NCBI GenBank assembly: GCA_016295375.1
Contig: JAEDLI010000046.1
Span: forward strand, 1 to 17,175
DNA from: Fibrobacter sp.
GTDB taxonomy: Bacteria > Fibrobacterota > Fibrobacteria > Fibrobacterales > Fibrobacteraceae
Length of the DNA stretch: 17,175 nt
Reading direction: 5' to 3'
Each line of letters opens with the position of its first letter. Position 1 is the first letter of the stretch. Below, one piece after another: positions 1 to 6,797 of this stretch. Both the position numbers and the translations under genes were made by a program. Below the pieces are notes generated by a model. It saw only the letters and a list, made by a program, of their open reading frames with translations. It searched no databases and was not told the DNA's origin.

Positions 1-65
1 AGAAAACCGCTGCTTAGACTCCTCCCAACCCCTCCACACAAACTGCAGAAGCCTCGAAAAAAGGC

Positions 66-71
66 TATATT
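66..71 (+). promoter_or_regulatory. Possible -10 box upstream of the methyltransferase gene
   Basis: TATATT lies 20 bases before the ATG at 92. Seventeen bases upstream is only a poor -35 candidate (CTGCAG, 43-48). A 5-bp inverted repeat AGCCT/AGGCT (50-54, 62-66) sits just before it. This is a weak call; the rest of 1-79 holds nothing I recognise. Confidence 0.25.
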
Positions 72-91
72 AAAGTCGATTGACTAGTTTA

Positions 92-1090
92 ATGGACATA
101 TTCCGCATTGCGGCAGACAAGCGGTCATCTCTTTCGGAGGTGACCGACGCTTGCCGTTTATTCAACGGGGTAGGAGACGGTATTGCTGGAGTGACGCTGG
201 ACCGTTTCGGCGACCGCTATCAGCTGCAGTTCTTTTCTGCGGATGCGGTGAAGAATTACGAACAAATTAAGAAATTCGTACTGGACCTGTTCCAGCCGGA
301 ATTTCTGGTGGCCAAGTTCCGTACCGACCCTTCGGGCCGTTCGCTGGAACACCCCCGTATGGACGTGGTGTCAGGTTCGGCGGAACTTGCCCGCGGGACT
401 GTCCGCGAAGGCAAGGCCCGCTTCCATGTGGACCTCTTGGACACGGTGAATCCGGGGCTGTTCCTGGACATGCGGGATGTGCGCCTGGAAGTTTGCGAGC
501 GGTTCGGCCAAATGTCATCGGCCGGTGCGTCCGGTTGCGAAGGCGTCGCCGAAGGTTCTAGTCGGGGGCTTCGATTCTTGAACCTGTTCAGCTACACCTG
601 TTCCTTTTCGGTTCACGCCCGCCTGGGTGGCGCCAAAGTCGCCACCAACGCCGACATCAGCGGTAAAATTCTGGACAAGGGCCGTGAAAACTATGCCTTG
701 AACGGTCTGGACTTGCGCCCTGGAGAATTTTTCAGGGGATCTGCCCTGGAGTATGTACCTTGGGCCTTGAAGAAGGGACTCAAGTTCGACGGAATCGTGC
801 TGGACCCGCCCAGCTTTGCCCGGTTCAAGGGCGGCAACTTCAACGTGCGGGAACACCTGCTGCCCCTGGTATCGGAGTGCGCGGGCCTCTTGAATGCCGG
901 CGGTTTTTTTATGGTGAGTTCCAACTACAGTGAATTTGCACTGGATAAATTTTCGGCAGATGTCCTTTCAGCGGTCCGTAGCGTGTGCTCCAAGGCCCGT
1001 ACGGCCTGGAAACGCTCCCAGGGCGTAGACTTTCCCGGTGCAGGACTCTCTAAGGAAAGCTCCCTGGTGGCAACACTTGTGGAAGTCTAG
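92..1090 (+). CDS. Class I SAM-dependent methyltransferase, RlmI/RlmK-like (COG1092 type), without PUA domain
   Basis: Predicted S-adenosylmethionine-dependent RNA methyltransferase of the family that modifies 23S rRNA cytosines, acting in the cytoplasm. With ATG at 92 the product is 332 residues. Residues ~18-95 match the small alpha/beta domain that precedes the catalytic domain in RlmI-type enzymes (GVTLDRFGDRY near 33-43). Residues 112-131 carry the NPGLFLDMRD segment that aligns with the family's TGFFLDQR motif. Motif I is FLNLFSYTCSFSVHA (162-176), and motif IV is LDPPSF (237-242). The N-terminal PUA domain of typical ~390-residue RlmI is absent, and the usual SCS near the C-terminus is SSNYS (276-280). 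A glycine/serine-rich insert at ~140-160 is probably a loop. A TTG start at 80 would add four residues; neither start has a clear ribosome site. The exact target base is unknown. Confidence 0.85.
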   Translation: MDIFRIAADKRSSLSEVTDACRLFNGVGDGIAGVTLDRFGDRYQLQFFSADAVKNYEQIKKFVLDLFQPEFLVAKFRTDPSGRSLEHPRMDVVSGSAELARGTVREGKARFHVDLLDTVNPGLFLDMRDVRLEVCERFGQMSSAGASGCEGVAEGSSRGLRFLNLFSYTCSFSVHARLGGAKVATNADISGKILDKGRENYALNGLDLRPGEFFRGSALEYVPWALKKGLKFDGIVLDPPSFARFKGGNFNVREHLLPLVSECAGLLNAGGFFMVSSNYSEFALDKFSADVLSAVRSVCSKARTAWKRSQGVDFPGAGLSKESSLVATLVEV

Positions 1091-2532
1091 TCTTCTACCG
1101 CAATCTGGAGCTCTTTGAGCTTGCGCCACAGGGTGGCGCGGCTGATGCCCAGTCGCTTGCAGACTTCGGTCTTGTTGTTCTTGCAGACGCTCAGAGCATG
1201 CAATATATGCCTGCGTTCCATCTCTTCGAGGGAAAGGATTTCGCTTTCGTCTTCGTCGCTTTCGACCTTGTTACGACCCGACTCTTGCTTGGGCGAGGTG
1301 TTCGAAGGTTGCAACGGGATGGCGGCCACTTGCTTTGTTTCGCTTTTCTGGTGGGCGATGGTCAGCGTCTTTTCGCGAGCTTCTTCTTGCACGCTTTCGG
1401 GCAAGTCTTCGAGCCTAATTATACCGTCTTCGGAAAGCACGATGGCGTGCTCCACGATATTTTCCAGCTCGCGGATGTTTCCGGGGTAGGCGTACTTGGA
1501 AAGGGCGTACTGCGCCGCCGGCTCCAATTCTTTAATCTCTTTGCCGGTAGTTTCCTGGTTCTTCAAGACAAAGTAACGTACCAGCGTCGGTATGACCACG
1601 CGCCGTTCCCTGAGGGGCGGCAGGTGCAGGTGGAAGGTATTCAGCCTGTAGTACAGGTCTTCGCGGAACTTGCCCTGTTCCATGGCCTGCTGAAGGTCAC
1701 GGTTGGTGGCCGCCACGATACGCACGTCCAAGTAGCGGGCCTCGGTCTCGCCGACGCGACGGATTTCGCGGCTTTGTAAAAAGCGCAAAAGCTTGACCTG
1801 GGTAGCGGGGGAGAGCTCGCCCACTTCGTCCAGGAACAGCGTGCCGCCGTTGGCGGATTCAAAAAGGCCTTTCTTGTCGGCGGTAGAACCCGTGTAGGAG
1901 CCCTTCTTGCTACCGAAGAGTTCGCTCTCGATCAGGTTTTCGGGAATGGCGCCGCAGTTTACCGCCACGAAGGGGGAACTAGCCCGCTTGCTGTAGCGGT
2001 GGATGACGTTGGCCAAAAACTCCTTGCCCGACCCGGATTCGCCGGTAATCAAGACGGTACTCGTGGTGGGGGCAATCTTGTAGACCGTCTTGAGGATTTT
2101 CCGCATCTCGGGGGTGTCTCCCAGGAGGCTGTCCAAAACCTGGGATTCCATGAGCTGGTGGGTGGAGTTGTTCTGCTGTTGCGCTTGGATTTTCTTGGCG
2201 ATATCCTCCAGCTGCTCCACGGTAGCGGGTTTCATCAAGAAACTGTTGGCGCCTCTCGCTATGGCGCTGGTAGCGCCTGGCCAGTTCTTGCTGTCGCAGA
2301 GCACAAAAATCTCGATGCCGGGGTTCTTCTCCTTCAAGAAGCTGACCATGTCCATGTTGGAATGGGTCAAAAGGGGAACCTCTATAAACGCAAGGTCTAT
2401 AGAGTCCTTCTTGACGAGAGGCATTAGGGATTCCCTGTCGCTGCAGAGGATAAGTTCCGTGTCCTTTAAGGACCAGGAACGCCGGATGTCGCTGATAAAG
2501 GAATCGTCTAAATCGGCGATCAGAATATTCAT
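1087..2532 (-). CDS. NtrC-type sigma-54 transcription activator with degenerate receiver domain
   Basis: 481-residue enhancer-binding protein that would use ATP hydrolysis to open sigma-54 RNA polymerase complexes. Receiver domain ~1-120, AAA+ domain ~135-365, Fis-type helix-turn-helix ~438-475 (KTEVCKRLGISRATLWRKLK). The AAA+ core looks functional: Walker A GESGSGKE (164-171), Walker B LFLDEVGE (232-239), arginine-finger region FREDLYYRL with R290 and R296, and sensor II YPGNIREL (349-356). The sigma-54 contact loop, normally GAFTGA, is GSYTGS (211-216). The receiver is odd: the phosphoacceptor Asp is Glu (E51, codon GAG at 2382-2380), the second acidic-pocket residue is L8, and the Thr/Ser switch is C79, while D7 and K101 remain. 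It is the last gene of the kinase operon, 3 bases after the response regulator stop. It ends tail to tail with the methyltransferase. Confidence 0.92.
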   Translation of the reverse strand: MNILIADLDDSFISDIRRSWSLKDTELILCSDRESLMPLVKKDSIDLAFIEVPLLTHSNMDMVSFLKEKNPGIEIFVLCDSKNWPGATSAIARGANSFLMKPATVEQLEDIAKKIQAQQQNNSTHQLMESQVLDSLLGDTPEMRKILKTVYKIAPTTSTVLITGESGSGKEFLANVIHRYSKRASSPFVAVNCGAIPENLIESELFGSKKGSYTGSTADKKGLFESANGGTLFLDEVGELSPATQVKLLRFLQSREIRRVGETEARYLDVRIVAATNRDLQQAMEQGKFREDLYYRLNTFHLHLPPLRERRVVIPTLVRYFVLKNQETTGKEIKELEPAAQYALSKYAYPGNIRELENIVEHAIVLSEDGIIRLEDLPESVQEEAREKTLTIAHQKSETKQVAAIPLQPSNTSPKQESGRNKVESDEDESEILSLEEMERRHILHALSVCKNNKTEVCKRLGISRATLWRKLKELQIAVED

Positions 2533-2535
2533 GGA

Positions 2536-2910
2536 TTAGCTGTGGCTCTTGATGATTTCGTCCACCTTGTCGCGGAGAGCCTGCAAGTCTATGGGCTTGT
2601 TGAATGTGGCGGCAACGTCAAAATGCTGGGCGGTCACCAGGTAGTCATCGGCGGCAGTGCGTCCGCCACCGCTCACGGCGATGGTCCGGTCGCTCATGCC
2701 CATGCGGCGTAAGTCCAGAATGACTTCGTAGCCGTCTACGTCGGGCATGATGATGTCGGTAATGATGACATCGTATTTCTTGTTCTGGTAGAGCGCCTTG
2801 CCTTCTTTTCCGTTGGCGGCGGTTTCCACTTCGTAACCCTTGATTTCCAATGCAGACTTGAGCATCAGATTGAACTGGGTGTCGTCATCAATAATTAGAA
2901 CTGTGGACAT
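2536..2910 (-). CDS. Single-domain response regulator (CheY/Spo0F-like receiver)
   Basis: 124-residue stand-alone receiver domain with no output domain. The phosphorylation pocket is complete: D8, D9 and D10 in LIIDDD, phosphoacceptor D52 in IITDIIMPDVDGYE, switch residue S80 in AVSGGG, and K105 in FNKP. The chosen ATG has a good ribosome site, AGGGGG six bases upstream (2917-2922). An in-frame TTG at 2973 would add 21 residues that do not belong to the fold. The gene overlaps the end of the histidine kinase by 23 bases, so the two are probably translationally coupled. It is followed after 3 bases by the NtrC-type activator. It is the obvious phosphoryl acceptor for the kinase and may act by binding a partner protein, possibly the activator with the dead receiver (inference). 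Confidence 0.9.
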   Translation of the reverse strand: MSTVLIIDDDTQFNLMLKSALEIKGYEVETAANGKEGKALYQNKKYDVIITDIIMPDVDGYEVILDLRRMGMSDRTIAVSGGGRTAADDYLVTAQHFDVAATFNKPIDLQALRDKVDEIIKSHS

Positions 2911-5260
2911 TTTGTTCCCCCTGAGATTCGTTATACAGTGACCAATATAGATTAAAAATAGTTCCTTCGCCAAGCCTTGTCTGCACGGTTAGATAGGCAT
3001 TTCCCTCTTTTAGCAGGCGAAGAGCTGAAGAAAGTCCGAGACCTAGGCCCTCGCCAGGAGCTTTGGTGGTAAAGAAGGGCGAGAAAATTCGTTCCAGCGT
3101 GTTGGAATCCATGCCGGTACCCGTGTCCGCTATGGTGAACTTGGCGTAATTTCCGGGCGGGATAGGCGGGGCGTAGGGCGTAATCAGCTGATGGACCAAG
3201 GATTCTTTTTCTAGCCCGAAGGTCAGAGTTCCGCCCATCTCCTTCATGGCGAAGAGAGCGTTGTTGGAAAGATTGCTGATAATGCGGTCCAGGGCGGCGG
3301 GGATTCCCGAAATGCGGATGGACTTGTCCATCTTGCTGGAACTGATGGAAATGTTCGGCGGAAGGGTCAGGGAAAGCTTTTTCTTTACGTCGTCGATAAT
3401 CATGTAAGGGGCGAAAACGATGACGTCGCCGGAACTCTTGGCCTGGCCTTGTATGGTGTTCAGCAGTTCTTCTAGCGAGACTTTCCCCCGCTGGGCGGCC
3501 TTGGTGGCTTCTGCCACGAAGTTTCCGGCGGTGAGCACCTTTTTCTTGATGCCGTCGTCTACTTCTTCGGACTGGATGGCGCCAAGCATTTCCGATGCCA
3601 GCTGGCAGAATCCGATTTGGGATCCCAGGATGTTGTTGTAGTCGTGGGCGAAGGCTCCGCAAAGGGTGCCCAGCTCTTCGAGCCTGGAATGGATGTTCTT
3701 TTGTTCCTGGAGAATGTTCCTTTCCCTTTCTACGCGCTTCTGGTCGGTCATGTCGATCTTGATACCGATGACCTTGTAGGGTGAATGCTTGGAGAGGATG
3801 GGGATAAACATGTTTTCGAATATGGACACGAATTTTCCGTCGTTGATTTGCACGTTGGCTTCGTCTTCGGAAATTTCTCCGCCGTCCAGAAGTTCATAGC
3901 TGGTGTGGCTGTTGGGGTTGCCCTTTTCCCGGGCCTCCAGTTCGTAGCTCGAAATGCTTTCGGCGTTGTCTGTGGTATGGAACAGGTTGCCCCGCTTTTG
4001 CAAGTCCCGCTGGTTTTGCGCCATGTAGACGCCGTGCTCGTTCTTGGCCCAGAATTGGAAGGGGAGCGCGTTGATGAGGGTGTTGAGGAACGATTCGTTT
4101 TCGTTGGATTTTTTCTGGGAACTGTCCAGACGGTCCTGGTAACGCAGCAAGTCCTGTTTGTATTCGGCGAACTGGGCGTTCAGGGATTCGATGCGTTGCT
4201 TGTATAGCAGGGAGTTGCTCTGGTCGCTGAGCAGAAGCACGTTGGTGAAGGTAGTCAAGGACTTTTGAATACGGTAGACACTCATGTTGAAGGAGTGCTG
4301 CTCGTTCAAAATCTTGACATTGACATTGCTTTTTGTGCCTTCGCGCTTGATATCCAGTCCGGGAAGCAGATCCTGAATTTTCTTTTTTTGCATGTCGCTT
4401 TCGGTCATGCGGAAAAGGGTTTCTGCCGCAGGGTTTGCCGTGAGAATGTTTCCATCGTTGTCAAAGGAAAAGTAACAGTCGCCAACGTCTTTCCTCAACT
4501 TGTCCAAGAACCAAGAGGCACTCTTGTTCCTGAAAGATATGGAAGTGTAGTACTGCCCGCAGATAATGGTCAGGAATAGGTACGAGAACTGGTACCACAG
4601 CATAAAGTGGCTAGTTTGTCCGCGCTGGACGAAGGGAATAAAAAAGTCGAAGAGCAGAGGGATGATGACGAAGAAGGCGAGGGCGCCTGTCATGTAGATG
4701 CTGATTTGGCTTTGGGCCTGGTCGCTGGTGCGCAGGGCATTCCGCAGCAACACAAAGATGCTGCGGAACAGTTCCGGGAAAACGAAGATGAAAAAGAAGA
4801 TGCTGAAGAGAACGAAGTTCGGCCGGTGAGCGAATATTTGATGCCCGAACAGCGAAAAGTCGGTAATGAGAGTTGGGTGCAGGCATAAAATTGCTGTTGA
4901 AACGGCTGCCAAAACGACACCGAAAATATTGAAAATGTTCCAGAGAAGGTTGGATTTTGAATGGAGGTTCAATAGGGCCACCTTGTAGATGGTATTGCCT
5001 GCCTGTATCCAGACCATGGCCTGTAGCCCAAATACGATTTGTCCGCCGAGTCCCGGATGGCTACCGCTAAAGAACAGGGTGCCTACAAAGGCAAGTATGT
5101 TCCAGGCGATGATGGTGATTACCAGGTAGCGGACGGCAAAGGGAAGTGACGAAACTTTGATTTTTTGCCCCATCATGGTGGAATACGAGGCGGCAAGGAT
5201 AATTGCGACCAGGGAGAGCACCAGGGTGATGGGCGACTGGATAAAAAGGGTCTCGTTCAT
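2888..5260 (-). CDS. Membrane histidine kinase, 7TM sensor with two PAS domains (NtrB-like kinase core)
   Basis: 790-residue sensor kinase. Residues ~8-245 hold about seven hydrophobic segments (roughly 10-25, 42-65, 75-95, 108-128, 148-172, 188-210, 218-240), like the 7TM N-terminal regions of some kinases. A PAS domain follows at ~255-345 (CYFSFDNDGNILTANPAAETLF), then a likely coiled coil (~350-390) and a second PAS at ~391-510 ending with the typical GIKIDMTDQKR. The dimerisation/phosphoacceptor helix has H539 in GAFAHDYNNILG, the NtrB-like HD(F/Y)NN form. The ATPase domain has N667 (NLSNNALFAM), D712 in DTGTGMD, FFTTK, and the GEGLGLGL lid (737-744). All catalytic elements are present. 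It is the first gene of the operon and overlaps the response regulator. The signal sensed is unknown; a membrane or intracellular ligand is possible through the 7TM or PAS parts. Confidence 0.93.
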   Translation of the reverse strand: MNETLFIQSPITLVLSLVAIILAASYSTMMGQKIKVSSLPFAVRYLVITIIAWNILAFVGTLFFSGSHPGLGGQIVFGLQAMVWIQAGNTIYKVALLNLHSKSNLLWNIFNIFGVVLAAVSTAILCLHPTLITDFSLFGHQIFAHRPNFVLFSIFFFIFVFPELFRSIFVLLRNALRTSDQAQSQISIYMTGALAFFVIIPLLFDFFIPFVQRGQTSHFMLWYQFSYLFLTIICGQYYTSISFRNKSASWFLDKLRKDVGDCYFSFDNDGNILTANPAAETLFRMTESDMQKKKIQDLLPGLDIKREGTKSNVNVKILNEQHSFNMSVYRIQKSLTTFTNVLLLSDQSNSLLYKQRIESLNAQFAEYKQDLLRYQDRLDSSQKKSNENESFLNTLINALPFQFWAKNEHGVYMAQNQRDLQKRGNLFHTTDNAESISSYELEAREKGNPNSHTSYELLDGGEISEDEANVQINDGKFVSIFENMFIPILSKHSPYKVIGIKIDMTDQKRVERERNILQEQKNIHSRLEELGTLCGAFAHDYNNILGSQIGFCQLASEMLGAIQSEEVDDGIKKKVLTAGNFVAEATKAAQRGKVSLEELLNTIQGQAKSSGDVIVFAPYMIIDDVKKKLSLTLPPNISISSSKMDKSIRISGIPAALDRIISNLSNNALFAMKEMGGTLTFGLEKESLVHQLITPYAPPIPPGNYAKFTIADTGTGMDSNTLERIFSPFFTTKAPGEGLGLGLSSALRLLKEGNAYLTVQTRLGEGTIFNLYWSLYNESQGEQNVHSSNY
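2917..2922 (-). promoter_or_regulatory. Ribosome binding site that fixes the response regulator start
   Basis: AGGGGG on the minus strand, six bases before the ATG at 2910. It lies within the last codons of the kinase gene region's upstream neighbour and decides for the 124-residue form over the longer TTG-initiated form. Confidence 0.7.
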
Positions 5261-5359
5261 AGCTATTGTAAATATAATTTCATTTTGACAAATGTGACGA
5301 AAATCGCAATGTGATTTCTGTTACTTTAAAAAAAGGGGCGTTCTTTCTAGAATTGGGTT

Positions 5360-5446
5360 ATGCTCAAGAACATGAAATCAAACGCCTTCCTTGTGAACTT
5401 TATGGCCGTTTTTTCGGGCCTGGTTCTCATTCTGGTGACCTTTTAG
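5360..5446 (+). CDS. Possible small single-span membrane peptide, 28 residues
   Basis: An ATG-to-TAG frame encodes a short basic N-terminus (MLKNMKSN) followed by one hydrophobic stretch (FMAVFSGLVLILVTF) long enough to cross a membrane. Codons such as GGC, CTG, GTG and ACC resemble those of the real genes here. Against it: no clear ribosome site (GGG only 4 bases before the ATG, AGGGG about 20 bases away), no clear promoter, and short hydrophobic frames arise by chance in AT-rich spacers. Small membrane peptides of this size include subunit stabilisers and type I toxins, but nothing here identifies a role. It is divergent from the membrane histidine kinase. Confidence 0.3.
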   Translation: MLKNMKSNAFLVNFMAVFSGLVLILVTF

Positions 5447-5491
5447 GCATTACACCGGCCCTCTTTCATTTGTAAAAACTGCACTGTAAAC

Positions 5492-5593
5492 AAAATTTTC
5501 AGTCAAGTTTTCCGTCAAAAAAGCGTCTTATACTGTAGACGGGGCCCTTCCCTGTCAGCGATTCGGGCGCGTTCCCGCAATTAACGGATTAAA
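5492..5593 (+). repeat. Structured leader repeat, copy A, upstream of the Rpn gene
   Basis: The 102 bases before the Rpn start codon reappear at 17063-17162 before another ATG. Identical blocks include the 17 bases ending in CGTCTTATAC, GACGGGGCCCTT, and CGGGCGCGTTCCCGCA. It contains three short hairpins: CGTCT/AGACG (5524-5528 with 5537-5541), GACGGGG with CCCTGTC including one G-T pair (5538-5544 with 5550-5556), and CGGG/CCCG (5564-5567 with 5574-5577). The first two share bases and exclude each other. TATACT (5529-5534) could be a -10 box, which would start the mRNA near the second hairpin. Both copies end in GGA-A/T-TAAA directly before the ATG, a weak ribosome site. Confidence 0.8.
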
Positions 5594-6532
5594 ATGACAA
5601 GAGAGGAATTTCTCGCCATGGTCAAGGACGTACACGAGCATCCCGAGCACCTGGCGAAATACCGCAAGAAGTACAAGAACGTCTACCCGTTCAGCGACGG
5701 CATCTTCAAGATGCTCATGGCAAACGAGGCCAAGCCGCAGCGCACCGTAAAGTTCCTGAACGCGATGCTCGGACTTACCGGACACAAGGCCATCAAGACA
5801 TATACTCTCGGGGTTCCGGAAAACCCTGGTGTACTCAACGACAAGACCGCCATCTTTGACATCTACGGCACGACACAGGCGGGTGAGCCGGTGCTCATCG
5901 AGGTGCAGCAGACATTCAATAAACTGTTCGTTGACAGGCTCATCTACTACGCCGGCCGTGTGGTCTCGCGCACCGTCAAGAAATCGCAGGACTACAAGTT
6001 GCCTCACATCTACGTGCTCTCGCTTTTGACCGAGAACCAGTTCCCGAAAGAACCGAACACCTATCTGCACCATGCGCAAATTGTGCGCAACCGGCGTATT
6101 TTCTACAATAAACTGGATATCTATCTAATCGAAATCGAGAAGTTCTTCGCCATCGACAAGCGTACCCCGCCGAGCAAGCGCGAAGCGACCGACAGGGCCG
6201 AAATGCTGCGCCTGTTCCGCGACGTGCTCGAGGAAAAGGAAATCCCCGAGGAAAAGCTGAAGAAACTGCTTGACAAGGACTTCATGAAAGATGTATCTTT
6301 AGTGGGGTACACCGACGAGACACTCCTGAACGAGGTTGACGGGATGACGAACATTATCTACGAGAAACAGGGATCATATTTGCAGGGCGGCGAAGACAAG
6401 GCGAACGAAATCGCCCTCGCGATGCTTGCCGAAGGCGATTCCGTTGACAAAATTGTCCGTGTAACCAAGCTCCCGAAGCAGGAAGTGGCCAAGCTGAAGC
6501 GGCAAGCCGCGAAAGAACTGGCAACGGCGTAA
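5594..6532 (+). CDS. Rpn family PD-(D/E)XK nuclease / putative transposase
   Basis: 312 residues, the usual size for PD-(D/E)XK nuclease family transposases (PF12784-like). The N-terminal nuclease fold shows PFSDGIFKMLM (D35), AIFDIYGTT with D89, and VLIEVQQ with E103 and Q105, the D...D...ExQ active-site pattern of the family. A charged helical region follows (~175-225). The C-terminus ends in a helix-turn-helix-like unit (ML-AEGDSVDKIVRVTKLPKQEV, about 276-298) common in this family. Rpn proteins are DNA endonucleases that promote RecA-independent recombination in E. coli; whether this copy moves anything is unknown. The ATG follows a weak GGA ribosome site inside the conserved leader repeat. 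A hairpin terminator lies ~165 bases downstream. Its leader is duplicated at the right end of the window before a second gene start. Confidence 0.88.
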   Translation: MTREEFLAMVKDVHEHPEHLAKYRKKYKNVYPFSDGIFKMLMANEAKPQRTVKFLNAMLGLTGHKAIKTYTLGVPENPGVLNDKTAIFDIYGTTQAGEPVLIEVQQTFNKLFVDRLIYYAGRVVSRTVKKSQDYKLPHIYVLSLLTENQFPKEPNTYLHHAQIVRNRRIFYNKLDIYLIEIEKFFAIDKRTPPSKREATDRAEMLRLFRDVLEEKEIPEEKLKKLLDKDFMKDVSLVGYTDETLLNEVDGMTNIIYEKQGSYLQGGEDKANEIALAMLAEGDSVDKIVRVTKLPKQEVAKLKRQAAKELATA

Positions 6533-6559
6533 CTCCACCTTCATCATCACCCTAGCGTT

Positions 6560-6672
6560 GTCATCCCCGGCTTGACCGGGTTTCTTTGCATTTGTCATCC
6601 CCGACTCGGTCGGGGATCTCCCTTCGTCATCCTCGCCCATTCGACAGGCTCAGGGCAGGCTCCGGCGAGGAT
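6560..6672. repeat. Cluster of three GTCATCC-type palindromic intergenic repeats
   Basis: Three units beginning GTCATCC start at 6560, 6594 and 6626. Unit 2 holds a perfect 9-bp inverted repeat, ATCCCCGAC/GTCGGGGAT with loop TCG (6597-6617). Unit 3 has ATCCTCGCC (6629-6637) paired with GGCGAGGAT (6664-6672) around a 26-base insert that contains CAGGCTCAGGG, a string also found at 14211-14221. Unit 1 is decayed (CCCCGG...CCGGG). These look like REP-type dispersed elements, found in spacers of many genomes. They follow the Rpn gene and precede the terminators. Confidence 0.7.
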
Positions 6673-6697
6673 CCGCTAGAGTTTATTAAAACGGCAA

Positions 6698-6727
6698 AAA
6701 GCCCCGGACGGTGTGTCCTGGGGCTTT
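6698..6727. terminator. Bidirectional hairpin terminator between Rpn gene and giant pilin gene
   Basis: AAAGCCCC pairs with GGGGCTTT and the stem continues as GGAC/GTCC with one bulged T, leaving a GGTGT loop (12 base pairs in all). On the minus strand it runs into CTTTTTG, a good T-tract, so it would stop the pilin operon. On the plus strand it runs into CTTTGATTGTTT and would stop the Rpn gene. Confidence 0.75.
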
Positions 6728-6749
6728 GATTGTTTATGGGGTAAAGGAA

Positions 6750-6770
6750 AGGCTCCCCGGTGGGGAGCCT
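6750..6770 (-). terminator. Hairpin terminator just after the giant pilin gene
   Basis: A perfect 9-bp stem AGGCTCCCC/GGGGAGCCT with a 3-base loop, 27 bases past the giant gene's stop codon. On the minus strand it is followed by TTCCTTTAC, a weak T-tract. It stands in tandem with the hairpin at 6698-6727, so the long pilin mRNA appears to have two stops in a row. Confidence 0.6.
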
Positions 6771-6797
6771 AGTGTAAAATATGACATTGCAGAGTTT

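Larger units (their letters stand above)
5261..5593. other. Intergenic region between kinase operon and Rpn gene
   Basis: 333 bases between divergent genes. It should contain the promoter of the kinase operon (minus strand), but I see no convincing -35/-10 pair: TTGTCA and TACAAT on the minus strand are 15 bases apart and too close to the ATG. On the plus strand it holds a 28-codon hydrophobic ORF (5360-5446) and the structured leader repeat (5492-5593). No sigma-54 promoter (TGGCAC-N5-TTGC) was found. Confidence 0.6.

Noticed and set aside
2911..2973. Longer form of the single-domain response regulator from TTG
   Set aside because: The added residues overlap the kinase end and precede a complete receiver that has its own strong ribosome site and ATG.
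4607..4888. Glu/Asp-rich plus-strand frame opposite the kinase membrane segments
   Set aside because: Its acidic composition is the expected antisense of hydrophobic codons in the 7TM region.
5265..5291. TTGTCA/TACAAT as the kinase operon promoter
   Set aside because: Only 15 bases apart, and the -10 would be 4 bases from the start codon.
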